Source: Pseudomonas sp. S09G 359
GTDB lineage: Bacteria; Pseudomonadota; Gammaproteobacteria; Pseudomonadales; Pseudomonadaceae
Assembly: GCF_002843605.1 (NCBI RefSeq)
Contig: NZ_CP025263.1
Coordinates: forward strand, 1,680,501 to 1,744,500
DNA length: 64,000 nucleotides
Direction of reading: 5' to 3'
Both the position numbers and the translations under genes were made by a program. Positions 35,167 through 43,080 of this stretch are shown one piece after another. The notes beneath the pieces are model-generated. The model saw nothing but the letters and a program-made list of their open reading frames with translations, was not told the origin of the DNA and searched no databases. The number at the start of each line of letters is the position of its first letter. Within the stretch, counting starts at the first letter, position 1.

Positions 35167-36099
35167 ATGCGTGTTCTGATTGCTGAACAGGATCACCCGC
35201 TCTACGCCCAACTGCTCAATGAAGTGGCGCCGGACCTTGAGGTGCTCACCAGCGGCGACTCGGCCGAACTGTCGCGCCTGGCTGCCGATTGCCCGGTGTG
35301 GCTGGGCCAACCGGACCTGCTGGCCACGCTGCTGCGCCAGGGCCATCGCCCGCAGTGGCTGCAATCGACCTGGGCGGGCATCACGCCGCTGCTGGCCGAA
35401 GGCTTGCCGCGTGACTATCGCCTGACCCGCGCGGTGGGCATCTATGGCCAGGTCATGGCCGAATTTGTCCTCACTTATATGCTCGGCCATGAGCGCGAAG
35501 TGCTGGCGCGGCTGGTCAGCCAGGTCGAGCGCAAGTGGGACAACCGCACCGGCCAGAGCCTGGCCGGGCGCAAGGTGCTGATCGTCGGCACCGGCGATAT
35601 TGGCCAGAGTGTCGCCGAGTTTCTGCTGCCGTTTGGCGTCAAGCTTTACGGCATCGCCAGCAGCGAGCGGGAGCAGGCGCCGTTTCTCGAAGTGGCCGGG
35701 CTCGATCAATTGGGCCGGCTGGTGGGCGAGGTGGATTATGTGATCAACCTGCTGCCCAACACGCCGAACACCCATGACCTGTACGACGCAGCGCTGTTTA
35801 AGCAATTCAAGCCGACCGGCCTGTTTATCAACGTCGGGCGCGGTGTGGCCGTCGTCGATGCCGACCTGGTCGAGGCCTTGAAAGAAGGGCACCTGGCCGG
35901 CGCGGTGATCGATGTGTGCCGCCAGGAACCGTTGCCACAACGCCATCCGTTCTGGACCGCCTGGGGCCTGCTGTTGACCGGGCACAGTTCCGCGCCGACA
36001 TCGCCGCCGATGATGGTGGCGTTGTTCCTGGAAAATCTGCGCGCGTATCAGGCCAAGCAGGCCCTGCGCGGCGAAGTGAGTTTCGACCGCGGTTATTGA
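35167..36099 (+). CDS. D-2-hydroxyacid dehydrogenase (GhrA-like)
   Basis: A 310-residue NAD(P)-dependent D-2-hydroxyacid dehydrogenase. The nucleotide motif VGTGDIGQ is at residues 140-147. The substrate Arg lies in FINVGRG, Glu in QEPLP and the catalytic His in TGHSSAPTSP, as in glyoxylate/hydroxypyruvate reductase A. The N-terminal substrate domain has LQSTWAGITPLL. It probably reduces glyoxylate or hydroxypyruvate. It is the last housekeeping gene before the inserted effector gene. Confidence 0.92.
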   Translation: MRVLIAEQDHPLYAQLLNEVAPDLEVLTSGDSAELSRLAADCPVWLGQPDLLATLLRQGHRPQWLQSTWAGITPLLAEGLPRDYRLTRAVGIYGQVMAEFVLTYMLGHEREVLARLVSQVERKWDNRTGQSLAGRKVLIVGTGDIGQSVAEFLLPFGVKLYGIASSEREQAPFLEVAGLDQLGRLVGEVDYVINLLPNTPNTHDLYDAALFKQFKPTGLFINVGRGVAVVDADLVEALKEGHLAGAVIDVCRQEPLPQRHPFWTAWGLLLTGHSSAPTSPPMMVALFLENLRAYQAKQALRGEVSFDRGY

Positions 36100-36167
36100 C
36101 GGCACGCCCGGCGGGCGGGCGTAGTTGTTCACATTTGCTCATATACACACAACCTGACAGTCAAGAT

Positions 36168-36196
36168 GGAACCGCCTTTGCGGGGTTTTACACCCA
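36168..36196 (+). promoter_or_regulatory. Candidate hrp box (HrpL/RspL-dependent promoter)
   Basis: TGGAACCG at 36167-36174 contains the -35-like hrp element GGAACC. After exactly 16 bases comes ACACCCA (36190-36196), which fits CCACNNA at all fixed positions except the first. This GGAACC-N15/16-CCACNNA arrangement is the known recognition site of the ECF sigma factor HrpL in Pseudomonas. The site ends 65 bases before the effector start and points toward it. The match is directly visible; use in vivo is inferred. Confidence 0.7.
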
Positions 36197-36261
36197 GTAC
36201 AGGCAAAGGGCGCAAGGTCGCGTCTTTTGAAGGATCCATTTGACTAAGGACAGGTTCCAGC

Positions 36262-39200
36262 ATGACTACGCTTGCATCGCCCGCCATTCATACGCGCCCT
36301 ATGGCGCCGTTCCAATCCCTTGTTTCCAACGATGAGGCACCGTCGCAAGCGCCGGCGCCCGAGTCGCCACGTGCGCAACCATCGGCCTTGAACCTCGCGC
36401 TGGGCGACCACTGCAACGGAGCCGCCCTGGCCGATAAGCTCCAGGGAATCCTGCAGGCACTGCCGCGGCAGCTCGTTGCGAAACAGTCGACCTCGATGGC
36501 GCAGGCCAGGGCTCAGATGGAAGCCGCCCTGACCGCGCACTTGAAAAGCACCACGATGTACGTGTGCGAAGACGCTTCCTACCGACCCCTTCAGCCGCTG
36601 CCGCCCAACCGTCTGGTCAGCCTTGAAGCGTTTATCCTCGGCAGCGGCTTGCCGCTCCCGAAAACCCTGAAAGCCCTGGCTGACCTTACGGAGGAAATGA
36701 CCCGGCAGGCGCAGGTCCATCCTCTGGGGAACTTCAGTGGCGGGCTGTCCTGGGCGCTGCCGATGCCCGCTCAGGATCAGCAGCGCATTCTCGCGCTGAT
36801 GCAGAGCAACACCAGTGGGTTGCCCGACCTGCCGTTGGCAGACGACACCAAGGGGGCGCTGGGGTATCTGCTCAGCGGCAGCACGGTGCTTGAGTCTGAC
36901 CTGAAAAAGCCGGTGGTCGCCATGGAGAAACTGCTCGGCTCATCCAAGGCGCAGGCGTTGGGGCTGGCGATCCAGACCCGGCTGGGCGGGGCGGCCACTG
37001 ACGGCAACGCCGACGATTACGTGATGACGGCCATCCACCTCGGTCTTGACCCGCAACCTCTGGCGGCGCCCACCGGTACGTCGGTGGCGGGATTTGACCT
37101 GGCGCACCGTCGGCACTGGGGGCAACCCGCGTCGGCAGTGATTGCAGACCTGGCCGCCCATTTGATTGAGCAAGGCCGGGCCAGCACGCAAACCGCCTAT
37201 CTCGGGGCCTATCTGCTGTTGGCCAGGGTGGCGCCGCACTATCTGGTCAAGGACATCCCGCCCAGCGTGACTAACGCCAGTGTGCTTTGGGCCCAATTGG
37301 CGATAGCCGTGGCGAGGATCGAGGCGCAGACCCCCGGGCGCACACTCGCCATGGGGTACGCCGAGATTCTGCTGGTTGCCGAGGCGCTCGATAACGACGC
37401 GGCCAGCCAGCAGACGGCCCAGCAGGCCTTGCGGGCGTGGGGGGTGGCCAACGGGTTTCTCGCCAGCACTCAATCGCAGCCCTCGGACGATGAGATGGAG
37501 CGGGTGCGGCTCGCGTACAACAACCAATTGAATGCCTTGAAAAACGCCAGCACCCTGCTGCAAACGCCGATTCCCAGCCGGGAAACGATGGCGCTTGCCG
37601 AGCTTGAAGCGGCGTTTCCCGAGTTGGATACCAAGCTGTTCAAGGTCAGGCACCTGCAAAAGGCCTCGTTGAAAAAAGGGCGGCCGGGGGTTTATCCGGG
37701 AATGCGCTCGATGCTGGATATCGTTATGGAGGGAGACTCGCTGAGGAACCAGCAACATTGGATTACCCAAGACGCGCGTATCCCCATCGGTAAATTCTGC
37801 GCCCTGTATGAAGCGGGCACGCTCGGGGTCGCCGGTTCGTTCAAGACCGCCTACGACGCCGCCATCCACGCCCACGAAGTGGGGCACCAGACGGCCGTGC
37901 ACAACCTGATTTGTACATTGCCATTGGACGACCGCGAGAACCTGGAACTTGGCAAGCTGGAGTTTTTCCAGACCCACCAATACAAAATTTCTACGGACTT
38001 ATTGACCCCGCCCACCCTGCGCACCCGTGGGCATACCCTGGAGGTGAAGGCGACGAGAAATGGGCAAGTCAATGTCTACACGATCGACACGCGACGTGGC
38101 GTCATCGAGAAGCACAACTCTCTGATCCGCCGCCGTACCGAGCCTTACACCGCCTCCAAGCTGGAGACGCGCGAGGCGAATATCCTCTCGCGAACCGCGT
38201 TGCTTGAACCTGATGACGCCGGGCAGTTTCAGGCGCGGGCCGAGGGCACGGCGGCGCCTGACAGTTTCAATTCCAGGCGCAGTCACGCGATTGCGGATGC
38301 CTTCGTGAAGGCTCTCGACTTGAAAAACGCTGATCTGCTCAATGAGGCCAGGGGCATCACTTCCTATGATCAGGACAGTGCGCGAGACGAGGCGGTTGCC
38401 GAGTTTTTCCTGAACCTGATCCCCTTGCGTTCAGCCATCGTCAACTTTCAAAACGGCCATATTGGCCAAGGCCTGTTTGACCTGGCCCTGGATGCGGTGG
38501 GCCTGGTTACGTTGGGCGCGGGCAAGGCGGCGCAGGCGGGCAAGGTCTTGGGCAAGGCGGTGTCATCGGTGGGGCAGGCGGCCAAGGCGGCGAGGTTTGT
38601 CGGGGCGAGCGTGATCGAAGCCTTCAACCCCTTGGCTGGGGTGGGGGATCTGCTGCTGGGCGGCGGTCGTTATGCCGTGGCGAAAGTGGTTGGGCGGTTC
38701 CGTCCGCCGCCGTTGTCCTCGGTACCCGACGGCGAGCTGAGTAACGCATTGTTTCGCCAATTCAACGTGCCCGAGTCGAACATTGCCGGGCTCTCGCCCA
38801 ACAGTCAGGGCGTGTATGTAGCTGCTGACGGGGGCCTGTCCCATATCCGTCACACCGACAGTACAGGCCATACCGCGGTTTACGAAGTGCGGCAGGTCAC
38901 GCGTACCGCTGAGGGGAAAATCCAGGCGCGGGTGTACCACAATAACCGGCAGACATCGTTGCTGGTGGAGCAGGTCGAGGCTAATCGGTGGCAGCGCTTG
39001 GGGCTGCTGGGCGGCCAACCGCCGTCGATCAAGGCAGACCTTGGCCCCGTGATCGGTCAGGGCGGCGAGGGCATCGTTTACGCCAGCCGTGACGGGAAAC
39101 GCGCGTACAAGGATTTTGGTCCGACCTCGCAAGCACCCGACGAGATTACCGAACTGTCGGAAGTCGAGTACCTCAATAAATATTATGGCGATGGGTTTGC

Positions 39201-39528
39201 GCATACGGCAGTTGATGACGGGCGTCTTTATTTAGTCATGGGCCGCATCGACGGGACGGATCTTGGGCATATCAAAAAGGGCGATTTACCACCTGAGGCA
39301 CGCTCACTGTTGGCGGATGTGTTCGAGCAAATGGAGGCAAAGAATATCTACCATAACGACATGCAGCTTAAAAACTACATGTACTCGGCCACGGACAAAA
39401 AGGTCTACCCGGTGGACCTGGACGCGATGCAGGCTGAATGGATGCCGCCGTTCCTGATGGAGATGTACCAGCGCAACAAACAAACGGTACTCAACGAATA
39501 TGCAGCATTGTTCGCAGCCGCACCTTGA
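36262..39528 (+). CDS. Large candidate type III effector with C-terminal minimal protein-kinase domain
   Basis: A 1088-residue protein. The first 50 residues fit Pseudomonas type III signals: six Ser, Leu at position 4, no Asp/Glu among the first 12. Residues ~45-700 are a large mostly helical region similar in style to the dermonecrotic-toxin-like N-termini of Pseudomonas polymorphic toxins. It contains one HEVGH (538-542), perhaps by chance. Residues ~714-810 are hydrophobic and Gly/Ala-rich (LIPLRSAIVNF...). Residues ~925-1088 are a compact kinase: GQGGEG loop (932-937), Lys950, Glu candidates 964-969, HND1033 with Asn1038 five residues on, and DLD (1052-1054). The C-lobe is very short, as in OspG or HopBF1. 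The kinase-coding end looks AT-richer than its surroundings. No immunity gene or chaperone adjoins. Host-directed kinase activity is inferred. Confidence 0.82.
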   Translation: MTTLASPAIHTRPMAPFQSLVSNDEAPSQAPAPESPRAQPSALNLALGDHCNGAALADKLQGILQALPRQLVAKQSTSMAQARAQMEAALTAHLKSTTMYVCEDASYRPLQPLPPNRLVSLEAFILGSGLPLPKTLKALADLTEEMTRQAQVHPLGNFSGGLSWALPMPAQDQQRILALMQSNTSGLPDLPLADDTKGALGYLLSGSTVLESDLKKPVVAMEKLLGSSKAQALGLAIQTRLGGAATDGNADDYVMTAIHLGLDPQPLAAPTGTSVAGFDLAHRRHWGQPASAVIADLAAHLIEQGRASTQTAYLGAYLLLARVAPHYLVKDIPPSVTNASVLWAQLAIAVARIEAQTPGRTLAMGYAEILLVAEALDNDAASQQTAQQALRAWGVANGFLASTQSQPSDDEMERVRLAYNNQLNALKNASTLLQTPIPSRETMALAELEAAFPELDTKLFKVRHLQKASLKKGRPGVYPGMRSMLDIVMEGDSLRNQQHWITQDARIPIGKFCALYEAGTLGVAGSFKTAYDAAIHAHEVGHQTAVHNLICTLPLDDRENLELGKLEFFQTHQYKISTDLLTPPTLRTRGHTLEVKATRNGQVNVYTIDTRRGVIEKHNSLIRRRTEPYTASKLETREANILSRTALLEPDDAGQFQARAEGTAAPDSFNSRRSHAIADAFVKALDLKNADLLNEARGITSYDQDSARDEAVAEFFLNLIPLRSAIVNFQNGHIGQGLFDLALDAVGLVTLGAGKAAQAGKVLGKAVSSVGQAAKAARFVGASVIEAFNPLAGVGDLLLGGGRYAVAKVVGRFRPPPLSSVPDGELSNALFRQFNVPESNIAGLSPNSQGVYVAADGGLSHIRHTDSTGHTAVYEVRQVTRTAEGKIQARVYHNNRQTSLLVEQVEANRWQRLGLLGGQPPSIKADLGPVIGQGGEGIVYASRDGKRAYKDFGPTSQAPDEITELSEVEYLNKYYGDGFAHTAVDDGRLYLVMGRIDGTDLGHIKKGDLPPEARSLLADVFEQMEAKNIYHNDMQLKNYMYSATDKKVYPVDLDAMQAEWMPPFLMEMYQRNKQTVLNEYAALFAAAP

Positions 39529-39535
39529 AGCCTAG

Positions 39536-39583
39536 GCCGTGACAGTGAGTTGCCCCGGCAAAGGGGCAACTCACTGTCACGGC
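39536..39583. terminator. Perfect 21-bp palindrome after the effector gene
   Basis: GCCGTGACAGTGAGTTGCCCC (39536-39556), a 6-base loop GGCAAA, then its exact reverse complement (39563-39583). It lies between the convergent effector and nitroreductase genes. No U-tract follows, so it would work as a strong stem-loop barrier in both directions. It differs from the REP elements elsewhere in the window. Confidence 0.7.
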
Positions 39584-39593
39584 TGAGCGGCTG

Positions 39594-40178
39594 TCAGAGG
39601 CTGAAATCACCTTCCGAGACCAACTCGCTCAGCGGCTTGCGCGGGCTTGGCGCTTCACGGCCTTGCAGGTATTCCGGCAAGGTCGACTTGTCCCCCAGTT
39701 TGCCGACGGCGACGGCCGCGTGCAGCGCATAACCTTCTGGAATCTTCAGCTCCTGGCGGGTCAGCTCCTGATCGAAGCCGGCCATGCCGTGGGTGTGCCA
39801 GCCGCTGAGGCTGGCTTGCAGCGCCAGGTGGCCCCAGGCCGAGCCGGTGTCGAAGGTGTGCCACAGCGCCGGGGTTTCTTCCGTGGCGCCAGGGGCGATA
39901 AAGTCGGTTTTCGAGGCGATGATCACCAGGGCCGACGCGTGCTGCGCCCAGTTACGGTTGAACTCATTGAGCAGGCCCAGGAAACGCTCCCAGTTCGGCG
40001 TGTCACGGCGCGCGTAGAGAAAACGCCAAGGCTGCGAGTTGTACGCCGACGGCGCCCAGCGTGCGGCTTCGAAAAAGCTCAGCAGGGTTTCTTGCGGGAT
40101 ACTCTCGCCGGTAAAGGCGCGAGGCGACCAGCGGTCGGTGAACTGGGTGTGGATCGGATAGTCGGCAACACGGGTCAT
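39594..40178 (-). CDS. Nitroreductase-family protein
   Basis: A 194-residue FMN-binding nitroreductase-fold protein. The N-terminal RWSPRAFTGESIP and FFEAARWAPSAYNSQPWRFLYA bind FMN phosphate; SAWGHLALQASLSGWHTHGMAGFD and YALHAAVAVGKLGD are later family segments. It probably reduces quinones, nitro compounds or related electrophiles with NAD(P)H in the cytoplasm. It is separated from the ycgN gene by a divergent 153-bp region. Confidence 0.93.
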   Translation of the reverse strand: MTRVADYPIHTQFTDRWSPRAFTGESIPQETLLSFFEAARWAPSAYNSQPWRFLYARRDTPNWERFLGLLNEFNRNWAQHASALVIIASKTDFIAPGATEETPALWHTFDTGSAWGHLALQASLSGWHTHGMAGFDQELTRQELKIPEGYALHAAVAVGKLGDKSTLPEYLQGREAPSPRKPLSELVSEGDFSL

Positions 40179-40249
40179 GAGCAGTTCCTGATCGTCAATT
40201 CGGCGTTCAAAGCTACTGCGCGGCCACTACACTGACAAGTGTTGTTACA

Positions 40250-40300
40250 CCGCCAGTCGTAAGCACTTGGTTATAAGGGGCTTGGGCACTAGACTGGCGG
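40250..40300. other. Spaced inverted repeat upstream of ycgN
   Basis: CCGCCAGTC (40250-40258) and GACTGGCGG (40292-40300) form a 9-bp inverted repeat around 33 bases containing TTGGTTATAAGG, in the divergent region between the nitroreductase and ycgN. It could be an operator pair or an RNA hairpin; position is the only support. Confidence 0.35.
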
Positions 40301-40331
40301 CCTTTTAATGTACCGCTACCGATGTAGAGCC

Positions 40332-40781
40332 ATGGCCGCCAAAGTCGAACCTTTCTGGATACGCAAAACCCTTGAACACCTCGATCAGGAGGAGTGGGAG
40401 TCGTTGTGCGACGGCTGTGGCCTGTGCTGCCTGCAAAAGCTCGAAGACGAAGATGACAACAGCGTCTATTACACGCGTATCGCCTGCAAACTGCTGGACC
40501 TGAAAACCTGCCAGTGCAGCGACTACCCCAACCGCCGCGCCTCGGTGCCCGACTGCATCCAGCTCACCCCGGGCCAGGCCGACCAGTTCAAATGGCTGCC
40601 GCCCACCTGCGGCTATCGCCTGGTCAGCGAGCGCAAGGACCTGCCCTTGTGGCACCACCTGGTCTGCGGCGACCGCGATGCCGTGCACCATGAACGCATT
40701 TCCCAGTCCGGGCGCATGCTCAGCGAAGGCAGCGTGCCCGAAGATGACTGGGAGGATTACCTGATTTTCCGCGCGGGTTAA
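40332..40781 (+). CDS. ycgN: YcgN/UPF0260 family cysteine-cluster protein
   Basis: A 149-residue protein with a conserved cysteine cluster: [11 protein letters not shown] near residue 29, then [18 protein letters not shown] and PDCIQL. This is the YkgJ/YcgN CxxCxxCC-type signature expected to bind zinc or iron. Function in the family is unknown. The Met at 40332 (MAAKVEPFW) is preferred over the frame start at 40308. The next gene begins 12 nt downstream, so they are probably cotranscribed. Confidence 0.92.
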   Translation: MAAKVEPFWIRKTLEHLDQEEWESLCDGCGLCCLQKLEDEDDNSVYYTRIACKLLDLKTCQCSDYPNRRASVPDCIQLTPGQADQFKWLPPTCGYRLVSERKDLPLWHHLVCGDRDAVHHERISQSGRMLSEGSVPEDDWEDYLIFRAG

Positions 40782-40793
40782 AAAGGAGTGTGT

Positions 40794-42014
40794 ATGAAGG
40801 TGGGAACCCAGCTGGCGGCAAGCCTGATGTTGCTGGTGCTGAGCACGCCGGGATGGTGCGCGAAGAAAGTCGACCTGGATTATCACGTCAAGCTGTTACC
40901 CCAGAGCGACCAGGCCGAGGTGCGGGTCAGCCTGTCCCAGGGCTCGGCGGTGCGCAGCTTGAACTTCGACCTGGGCCACGACGGTGACTACAGCGACTTC
41001 AAGGCCGATGGCCAATGGAGTGTCAATGAGCACCGCGGCCTGTGGCAGCCAAGCGCCAGTAAGGCCAGCCTGACCTACCGTGTACGCCTGACCCACGCGC
41101 GCAAGCCGGGTATTTATGAAGCGCGGATGACCCCGAGTTGGGCACTGTTTCGCGGCGAAGACCTGGTGCCGCCCGCGCGTCTCGACCAGCAGGACGGCGT
41201 CGAGCTGGTCTCGCGGCTGGTGTTCGAATTGCCGGCCGGCTGGAAAAGCGTCGAAACCGCATGGCCACGCATCGGCAAGAACAAATTCCGCATCGATAAC
41301 GTTTCGCGCCTGTTCGACCGGCCCACCGGCTGGATGCTCGCCGGCAACCTCGGCAGCCGCCGTATTCGCTTGGGCGAGAGCGAAGTGACCGTGGCCTCGC
41401 CCAAAGGCCAGGCCATGCGCCGCATGGATGTGCTGACCTTGCTGACCTTCGTCTGGCCCCAGGTGGAGGCGGCATTCCCGCGTCATCCGGCCAAGTTGCT
41501 GGTGGTCGGCGCCAGCGACCCGATGCGCCGTGGCGCCTTCTCGGCACGCGACTCGATCTACCTCAACAGCCGCACGCCGCTGGTCAGCGAAAACGGCAGC
41601 AGCCCGTTGATCCGCGAGGTGGTGCAGGCGATTGGCCGCTTCAACGACCATGACACCAGTGACTGGATCAGCGAAGGCCTGGGCGAGTATTACGCGATTG
41701 AACTGCTGCGCCGTGCCGGTGGCATCACCGATGAACGCTACCAGGCGATCCAAGCGCGATTGGTGAAGGACGGCAAGGACGTGAGCAGCCTGCGCGGCGA
41801 GCACATCAGCGGCGCGACGGTGTCACGGGCGGTGGTGGTGTTGCAGGAGCTGGACCGCGAGATCCGCGTGAAAACCCATAACAAGCGTTCCCTGGATGAC
41901 CTCGCACAGGCGGTGATGCGGGCCAATAGCATTACGACTGCGGAGTTCGTGCAGTTGGCCGAGAGCATCATCGGCGAATCGTCGGTGGTGCTGGACTCCA
42001 AGCTACTGCACTGA
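40794..42014 (+). CDS. Exported gluzincin-like (M61-type) protein lacking the HExxH zinc motif
   Basis: A 406-residue periplasmic protein with signal peptide MKVGTQLAASLMLLVLSTPGWCA. An all-beta N-terminal half (VRVSLSQGSAVRSLNFDLG, ASLTYRVRLTHA) precedes a peptidase-like half. WISEGLGEYYAIELL corresponds to the third-ligand helix (WxSEGxxEYY) of M61 peptidases. Where HExxH should stand, about 20 residues earlier, the sequence reads REVVQ, so both histidines are replaced. It is probably a catalytically dead relative used for binding. An AAGGAG site sits 5 nt before the ATG. Confidence 0.75.
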   Translation: MKVGTQLAASLMLLVLSTPGWCAKKVDLDYHVKLLPQSDQAEVRVSLSQGSAVRSLNFDLGHDGDYSDFKADGQWSVNEHRGLWQPSASKASLTYRVRLTHARKPGIYEARMTPSWALFRGEDLVPPARLDQQDGVELVSRLVFELPAGWKSVETAWPRIGKNKFRIDNVSRLFDRPTGWMLAGNLGSRRIRLGESEVTVASPKGQAMRRMDVLTLLTFVWPQVEAAFPRHPAKLLVVGASDPMRRGAFSARDSIYLNSRTPLVSENGSSPLIREVVQAIGRFNDHDTSDWISEGLGEYYAIELLRRAGGITDERYQAIQARLVKDGKDVSSLRGEHISGATVSRAVVVLQELDREIRVKTHNKRSLDDLAQAVMRANSITTAEFVQLAESIIGESSVVLDSKLLH

Positions 42015-42035
42015 TCCGAAGCCATGCATAAAGCA

Positions 42036-42132
42036 AAAATGTGGGAGGGGGCTTGCCCCCGATAGCGGTGGCTCAGCCACTGTATGTGGTGGCTGACACT
42101 CTGCTATCGGGGCAAGCCCCCTCCCACATTTG
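42036..42132. repeat. REP pair
   Basis: AAAAATGTGGGAGGGGGCTTGCCCCCGATAGC faces GCTATCGGGGCAAGCCCCCTCCCACATTTG, with an inner spacer that also pairs (GGTGGCTCAGCCAC). It lies between convergent genes and may act as a bidirectional terminator. Confidence 0.9.
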
Positions 42133-42149
42133 ATTGTGGTTAAGTCTGA

Positions 42150-42491
42150 CTATTTGGTGGCTTTCTCGGCCGCCACTTCGGCTTTGGTCTTCAAGTTTTT
42201 CAACTCGGCGCCGGCGCGTTCGACCTTGGTACGCAGGCTATTCATCTCCTGACGGCCCTGTTCCAGCTTGTCCTTGAGCGAGCTGTGGCCGGTAAAGCCG
42301 CGAGCCAGGGCCACGCCGCCGATCGCCACTTGGATCAAGCCGAAAATCCCGCCACGGCGCAGGCCTTTGCCTACCATCATCACGCCGCCGGCTACCGAAC
42401 CGATGCGCTCCCAACCGTGCACGTTCTGCGTGGGCTCGGTCTGGAAGGGCGCGTGTTCGATAATAGGTCGCAAGGTTTTGCTGTCGCTCAT
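42150..42491 (-). CDS. DUF2892-type small membrane protein
   Basis: A 113-residue protein. The N-terminal part (HGWERIGSVAGGVMMVGKGLRRGGIFGLIQVAIGGVALARGFTGH) carries two short hydrophobic segments with the Gly-rich pattern of DUF2892 membrane proteins. The C-terminal 45 residues are a charged coiled coil (LKDKLEQGRQEMNSLRTKVERAGAELKNLKTKAEVAAEKATK). It likely sits in the inner membrane with a cytoplasmic helix. The role is unknown. Confidence 0.85.
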   Translation of the reverse strand: MSDSKTLRPIIEHAPFQTEPTQNVHGWERIGSVAGGVMMVGKGLRRGGIFGLIQVAIGGVALARGFTGHSSLKDKLEQGRQEMNSLRTKVERAGAELKNLKTKAEVAAEKATK

Positions 42492-42558
42492 GATCGGTCT
42501 CCAACAAGGGCAAGTGTAAATAGCTGACTGCTGGCGGGCGCCGGATGTTCCAAAAATA

Positions 42559-43026
42559 TCAGTATTTGGGGCCCGAACGGGTGTTGTTGCCCTTGGCCAG
42601 GCGGTCGTAGAGCACTACGTTGACAGTCGCGGCGAGGTTCATGCAGCCGGTGGTCGGGATGTACACCACGTCTTCACACCAGTCGCGAATCTCTTTATCC
42701 AGCGAGCCATCCTCGGGGCCGAAGATGTACAGCGCGCGGTCGGGGTGGGTGTATTCGGGCAGCGGGCGGGCACCTTCCACCAGTTCCACGGCGACCGGGA
42801 TGCAGCCCAGGGGCAGGATTTTTTTCAGGTCGTCGATGCCGATCAGCGGAATATCGTGATGGACCTTCTTGGTGTCGGTGATGAAGTCCCGTGCGCGCTC
42901 GTAACGGACGCCGGTGTAGAACACCGAGGCCACGCCGTAGCAGCCGGCGGCGCGCATGACCGAACCGACGTTTTCGGGGGATTTGGGGTTATACAGACCG
43001 ATGCAGCTGTAGCGTTTATTGCCCAC
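42559..43026 (-). CDS. TrmH-family (SPOUT) RNA 2'-O-methyltransferase
   Basis: A 155-residue SPOUT-class enzyme with a trefoil-knot SAM site. Motif 1 is YNPKSPENVGSVMRAAGCYGV, motif 2 ALYIFGPEDGSLDKE and motif 3 YIPTTGCMNLAATVNVVLYDRLAKG. Members 2'-O-methylate tRNA or rRNA; the exact nucleotide is not decided here. The start is set at the GTG at 43026 (GNKRYSCIG) as in relatives. The frame is open from a TTG at 43056. It follows a repeat ladder. Confidence 0.88.
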   Translation of the reverse strand: MGNKRYSCIGLYNPKSPENVGSVMRAAGCYGVASVFYTGVRYERARDFITDTKKVHHDIPLIGIDDLKKILPLGCIPVAVELVEGARPLPEYTHPDRALYIFGPEDGSLDKEIRDWCEDVVYIPTTGCMNLAATVNVVLYDRLAKGNNTRSGPKY

Positions 43027-43080
43027 GGGGAAGGGTGCCTTGGAGAAAAGCAGCAATTATACGGGGATTGGCCTAAGCCG

